Below are positions 60,182 to 64,000 of a DNA stretch of 64,000 nt, piece after piece. Positions within the stretch are counted from its first letter, which is position 1. Each line of letters begins with the position of its first letter. The DNA is from Streptosporangium subroseum (GTDB lineage: Bacteria > Actinomycetota > Actinomycetes > Streptosporangiales > Streptosporangiaceae). A model generated the notes under the pieces. The model was not told where the DNA came from. It saw only the letters and a list, made by a program, of their open reading frames with translations, and ran no database searches. The DNA lies in assembly GCF_900188345.1 (NCBI RefSeq), contig NZ_FZOD01000016.1:62001-126000 (forward strand), read 5' to 3'. A program made the position numbers and the translations under genes.

Positions 60182-60241
60182 TGACCCTGTTCAGCGGATC
60201 CGTTCGGTGGATCTGTTCGGCGGACCTGGTCAGCAGACCTG
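60182..60241. repeat. 13-bp tandem repeats of the glycosidase gene end
   Basis: The minus strand after the CDS reads CAGGTCTGCTGA (CDS end with stop), then CCAGGTCCGCCGA, ACAGATCCACCGA and ACGGATCCGCTGA in exact 13-base steps (60217, 60204, 60191), then a partial copy. It reaches within 50 bases of the glycosyltransferase start. Confidence 0.85.
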
Positions 60242-62350
60242 CGACGGAGCGGGTGTCGTGGGGCCGCGTGGCTCGTTGATCAGCGCGATCCCCTCCGGCA
60301 GCCCGGCGACGGCGACACCCTCCTCGCCGACGTCGATCGTGACCCGGGAGCCCGCGAGCGGGAGCCCCGTGATGCGCAGGCTCTCCAGCTCGACGGGGTC
60401 GAGCCACACCCGGTCGTAGGGAATGCACGGCTCGAGGCGGAGAAGGGTGCGGACCAGCTGGATGGGGCTCGCGGCGGCCCAGGCCTGAGGAGAGGACGAG
60501 GTGGGATACGGCACCGGCCAGGCGAACTCGGCCCGGTCGAACCCGCAGAACAGCTCCGGCAGCCGCCAGCCGAAGACCTCGGCCGCGTCCAGCAGGCCGT
60601 ACACGATCCGCTGTGCCTCCTTCGCGAAGCCGTACCGCATCAGGCCGGCGGCGATCAGGGCGTTGTCGTGTGGCCAGACCGAGCCGTTGTGGTAGCTCAT
60701 CGGGTTGTAGGCGCCCATGTCGGAGGCGAGGGTGCGCACGCCGTACCCGGTGAACATCTCCGGCGAGAGCAGGCGCTCGGCGACGGAGGGCGCCTTGTCC
60801 TCGTCCACGATGCCGGTCCACAGGCAGTGCCCCATGTTGGAGGCGAGGCTGTCGATGGGACGTCCGGCGCCGTCGAGACCGATGGCGTAGTAGCCCCGGT
60901 CGGGCAGCCAGAACCGCTCGTTGAACTCCTCCCGGATCCGCGTCGCGCGGGTGAACCACTCCTCCTCCAGCGCGCTGTCACCGACGTGGTGGGCGAAGTA
61001 GGCGCGTACGACGTAGGCGGCGTAGACGTAACCCTGGACCTCGGCCAGGGCGATGGGCGCGCGGGCGAGGGTGCCGTCGGCGAAGTTGATCGCGTCGAAG
61101 GAGTCCTTCCATCCCTGGTTGATCAGGCCCTGGTCGGAGTTGCGCTGGTAGGACAGGAACGGGTCGGCGGACCTGCGGATCCAGCCGAGGGCGGCGTCGG
61201 CGTACGGTAGGAGCTGCTCGACCACCTCCTCGTGCACGCCCCACCGGCGCAGCTCACCCAGGAGCATCACGAACAGCGGGGTGGAGTCCACCGAGCCGTA
61301 GTAGGCGCGGCCACCCTCCGAGGAGTCGGCGCACTGCGGCCCGAAGCGGAGCTCGTGCAGGATCTTGCCCGGCTTCTCCTCGGTCAGCGGGTCGTCGACG
61401 GTGCCCTGCAACCTGGCCAGGCGGCGCAGGGTGCCGATCGCCAGAGACTGGTCCAGCGGCAGCGCCATCCACGAGGTGAGCAGCGAGTCGCGGCCGAACA
61501 GGGTCATGAACCACGGTGCGCCCGCGGCGATCGTCGGCGGCTCGTCGGGCACGCTCGGATCGAACATCCGCAGCGCCCCGAGATCCTCCCTGGACCGGTG
61601 CAGGACCTGGGAGAAGGCGCGGTTGGAGGTGGTGATGGTCGAGCTGAGACGGTCCCAGTCGGCACGGCGCCTGGCGGGCTCGGCGTATTCGAGCGGGTGG
61701 TGGGTGGAGAACCAGGCGGGCGACTCCTCCCCCTCCAGGATGGGGTTGACCTGCAGGCTGACGGTCCATTCGCCGCGCGCGGGGACGACGACCCGGAAGA
61801 TGAGCTTGCCCGGCACCGCGAACGGCGCGGGTTCGGCCACGATCCTGGTGCCGCGGCGCCGGGTGGCGGAGACGATCAGCAGCCCCGACCTGTCGGTGGT
61901 CACCTCCACGTCGGCCACGTGCTGGACCCGGCCCGACTTCACCTCGAACAGACCGGCCACGTCGGAGGCGACCTGTATGTCGACCACGCATCCGGCCGGT
62001 TCGTCGGCCAGATTGCGCAGGGTCAGATCCTCGCGAAGGCCCCCGCCGACATAGCGGTCCCTGATCACGAGCAGGGTGCTCTCCACCCGTCCGGGACGGG
62101 GGCAGGCCCTGCCGAGGAACGTCGCGTGGTACGGCTCGCCCGCGAGCACGCGGAGCGCCTCGATCGGGCAGTCGTCCACGCGCAGCTCCCAGCGCGACAG
62201 CAACCGGGTGTCGGCGTGGTAGACCCCCTGAGCTCCCCCTTGCACGATGTCGCCGTTGCGTGCGGACACACAGAACGAACCACCCTCCACGAGAGTGACC
62301 GTGGTGTCGCCCAGCGCACCGGGCTGGCCTTCGAATGTCCAGGCGTCCAA
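60230..62350 (-). CDS. Glycogen-debranching-type glycosidase (amylo-alpha-1,6-glucosidase family)
   Basis: 706 residues. N-terminal debranching domain (TLVEGGSFCVSARNGDI, YHADTRLLSRWEL) and an alpha/alpha-barrel with APWFMTLFGRDSLLTSWMAL, RAYYGSVDSTPLFVMLLGEL, QGWKDSFDAI and YNPMSYHNGSVWPHDNALIA, which supply the acidic residues. TTG start at 62350 with GGAG six bases upstream; no better ATG nearby. Soluble. Ends inside a 13-bp repeat array. Confidence 0.88.
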   Translation of the reverse strand: MDAWTFEGQPGALGDTTVTLVEGGSFCVSARNGDIVQGGAQGVYHADTRLLSRWELRVDDCPIEALRVLAGEPYHATFLGRACPRPGRVESTLLVIRDRYVGGGLREDLTLRNLADEPAGCVVDIQVASDVAGLFEVKSGRVQHVADVEVTTDRSGLLIVSATRRRGTRIVAEPAPFAVPGKLIFRVVVPARGEWTVSLQVNPILEGEESPAWFSTHHPLEYAEPARRRADWDRLSSTITTSNRAFSQVLHRSREDLGALRMFDPSVPDEPPTIAAGAPWFMTLFGRDSLLTSWMALPLDQSLAIGTLRRLARLQGTVDDPLTEEKPGKILHELRFGPQCADSSEGGRAYYGSVDSTPLFVMLLGELRRWGVHEEVVEQLLPYADAALGWIRRSADPFLSYQRNSDQGLINQGWKDSFDAINFADGTLARAPIALAEVQGYVYAAYVVRAYFAHHVGDSALEEEWFTRATRIREEFNERFWLPDRGYYAIGLDGAGRPIDSLASNMGHCLWTGIVDEDKAPSVAERLLSPEMFTGYGVRTLASDMGAYNPMSYHNGSVWPHDNALIAAGLMRYGFAKEAQRIVYGLLDAAEVFGWRLPELFCGFDRAEFAWPVPYPTSSSPQAWAAASPIQLVRTLLRLEPCIPYDRVWLDPVELESLRITGLPLAGSRVTIDVGEEGVAVAGLPEGIALINEPRGPTTPAPSQVC

Positions 62351-62704
62351 TGTCTTCTCCGGAATTCGTGAGCTTCCTCGCCCCCTCTATCTGCCCCAAA
62401 TCGGATAGATATGAACAAAAACGGCACTTCCCCTGCAACCTCCACTCTCATCATGACCTGCGGAAACGTCGTCCTCCGACAGGCGCACCGTCCCCACGAC
62501 CCCCAGGCGAACTCCCGGCGAAGGCCCCGCCACCCGCGCACCGCCCGGCCCTTCGCGTCCTGCGCGCGGCGCACGGAGGTCCCGATGGGAAAACCCTTGC
62601 CCTCACCGGTTGGAGCACCAGCCGACGGGAACCTGGCATTACCAACGCTTGACCCGATAGTAGTCATTCACCTACCCAGAGTGACCATCGGGAAAGAGGC
62701 CGTA
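62351..62704. other. Divergent control region, glycosidase/amine oxidase
   Basis: 354 bases. An AT-rich part (62385-62425) contains CTATC...GATAG (62391-62407). On the minus strand TTGCAG (62433-62438) and TCATAT (62409-62414) form a possible promoter for the glycosidase with an 18-base spacer. On the plus strand TTGACC at 62649 is a candidate -35 for the amine oxidase, with a poor -10 (TACCCA, 62673). No gene seen. Confidence 0.4.
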
Positions 62705-64000
62705 GTGACAGGTATCAACCGGCGCGGGTTCGCCAAACTGGCCGGACTGGGCGCCGTGGGGTCGGTCGTGGGCTCGATCACGGGCGAGGCCGCCGCGACC
62801 ACCGTGCGGGCGCCGCACAGGGGAGAGCGCTGGAACACCTGTATGGACGTGGCACGGGATCTGCTGCTGGTCGGCGAGGACGGGTCGGACCTCAAGCTCG
62901 AATACCTCCGGACGCTGATCGACAGAGGCCTGCCCAGAACCCGCGCCCCCAAGAAGGTGCTGATCGTGGGCGCCGGGATCTCCGGGCTGGTGACCGCCAC
63001 GCTGCTGAAGGAGGCCGGGCACCACGTCACCGTCATCGAGGCCAACGGCAACCGGATCGGCGGCCGGATCAAGACCTTCCGGACGGGATTCGCCGACCGG
63101 CGGCAGTACGCCGAGGCGGGGGCGATGCGCATCCCCGACTTCCACCCGCTCACGCTGGCGCTGATCGACAAGCTCGGGATCTCCCGCCGGCTGTTCTACA
63201 ACGTGGACGTACGGCCCGGCGCCGAGGCCGCGGGCCCGACGCCGCCCGTCGTCTACACCTCCCACGACGGGAAGGTCTGGCGTTCCGGCCCCTCCCGGGG
63301 GGAGTTCAGGGCTCCGGAGAAGACGAACAACACCTGGATCCGGGTCAACGGCATCGCCCAGCGACGCGACGAGTACGCCAGAGACCCGCGCAAGATCAAC
63401 GCCTCGTTCGGGCTGAAGGACGCCCGGACCGCGGGAAAGATCCTGGACGACGCGCTGGACCCCGTCCGCGACCACATCTCCGTCGTGCGCGGCTCGGGAC
63501 GGGTCGACAAGCCGCTGCCCGCGCTGATCGAGGGCTGGGCCCGGGTGATGTACGAGTTCGACGGCTACTCCATGAACCGCTTCCTCACCGAGCACGCCAA
63601 ACTGAGCGCCGCCGCGGTCGACGCCATCGGCACCATAGAGAACCTGACCTCCCGGCTCCCGCTGTCGTTCATGCACACCTTCCTCACCCGGAGCCTGGTC
63701 AACGCGTCCGCGACCTACTGGGAGATGGCCGGAGGCAGCCGCGAGCTGCCCTATCGGCTGGCACCGGGTCTGCGCGACAACCTCCGGATGGACCGCCGGG
63801 CCGTACGGATCGAGCACACGGCCCGGGGGGTGCGGGTCGAGACGGTCACCGAGAGGGGCAGCACCGAGTCGGACTCCACGCCGCAGGGCCGGGCCGAGAC
63901 CTTCGAGGCGGATCTCGCGATCATCACGATTCCGTTCTCCGCGCTGCGCCACGTGGAGATCGCCCCGGCCCTCTCCTACCAGAAGCGGCGCGCGGTGATC
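62705..64000 (+). CDS. Tat-exported flavin amine oxidase (C-terminus outside window)
   Basis: 432 codons, open to the right edge. GTG start with GAGG five bases upstream. Twin-arginine signal (INRRGFAKLAGLGAVG), then KKVLIVGAGISGLVTATLLKEAG and NRIGGRIKTF for FAD binding and EAGAMRIPDFHPLTLALIDKLG, typical of L-amino acid oxidase-like enzymes. It is more similar in layout to bacterial L-amino acid oxidases than the protein at 53748, with a long pre-Rossmann segment (about 40-80). Confidence 0.88.
   Translation, partial: MTGINRRGFAKLAGLGAVGSVVGSITGEAAATTVRAPHRGERWNTCMDVARDLLLVGEDGSDLKLEYLRTLIDRGLPRTRAPKKVLIVGAGISGLVTATLLKEAGHHVTVIEANGNRIGGRIKTFRTGFADRRQYAEAGAMRIPDFHPLTLALIDKLGISRRLFYNVDVRPGAEAAGPTPPVVYTSHDGKVWRSGPSRGEFRAPEKTNNTWIRVNGIAQRRDEYARDPRKINASFGLKDARTAGKILDDALDPVRDHISVVRGSGRVDKPLPALIEGWARVMYEFDGYSMNRFLTEHAKLSAAAVDAIGTIENLTSRLPLSFMHTFLTRSLVNASATYWEMAGGSRELPYRLAPGLRDNLRMDRRAVRIEHTARGVRVETVTERGSTESDSTPQGRAETFEADLAIITIPFSALRHVEIAPALSYQKRRAVI

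Overview
The window is 64 kb of very GC-rich DNA from an actinomycete. Short intergenic gaps, many GTG starts, ATGA-type overlaps, G+C-rich third codon positions, a type VII (ESX) secretion locus and several membrane Ser/Thr kinases suggest the order Streptosporangiales. That placement is inference, because no rRNA gene is present. No tRNA, CRISPR array, integrase or transposase was seen.

Left block (1-8.4 kb, all minus strand): a truncated RecF/SMC-like ATPase, gatA and gatC, a membrane GGDEF-EAL protein, ligA and a MetE-C-like methionine synthase. Right housekeeping block (36.1-46.8 kb): a metallo-hydrolase, mnmA, a DUF695 protein, an epoxide-hydrolase-like enzyme, an ECF sigma factor with a START-like partner, a cysteine desulfurase (sulfur donor for MnmA), a TetR/MFS pair and etfBA. 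From memory, relatives keep desulfurase-mnmA-methionine synthase-ligA-gatCA close together. Here the block is split by 27 kb.

The split holds a type VII secretion island (8.8-36.0 kb). Its machinery is EccB, EccC (three intact ATPase modules), EccD and a mycosin. EccE, EccA, EspG and PE/PPE were not recognised. The cargo includes two canonical WXG100 proteins, several WXG-like small/large gene pairs, three long proteins sharing a C-terminal tail, a CpnT-like polymorphic toxin with a predicted ADP-ribosyltransferase domain beside an SseB-like T7SS-associated protein, and a WXG-lytic transglycosylase fusion. Three YbaB/EbfC-like proteins sit beside substrate genes and may act as chaperones. The mycosin is flanked by two paralogous membrane pseudokinases that lack the catalytic Asp and share a four-cysteine outer domain. 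This looks like a specialised secretion and sensing system, and it is the most novel content here.

Right end (47.1-64 kb): three tandem active Ser/Thr kinases; a YbaK-like deacylase; a flavin amine oxidase; a tightly overlapping operon of a coiled-coil protein, a PP-loop enzyme and an M55 D-aminopeptidase; an enoyl-CoA hydratase; a GT4 glycosyltransferase with a glycogen-debranching-type glycosidase; and a second, truncated flavin amine oxidase.

A second theme is at the DNA level. At least seven gene ends (near 7.4, 14.9, 28.5, 36.0, 41.6, 48.8 and 60.2 kb) carry imperfect tandem copies of the CDS 3' end just past the stop, usually with the stop codon inside the repeat unit.
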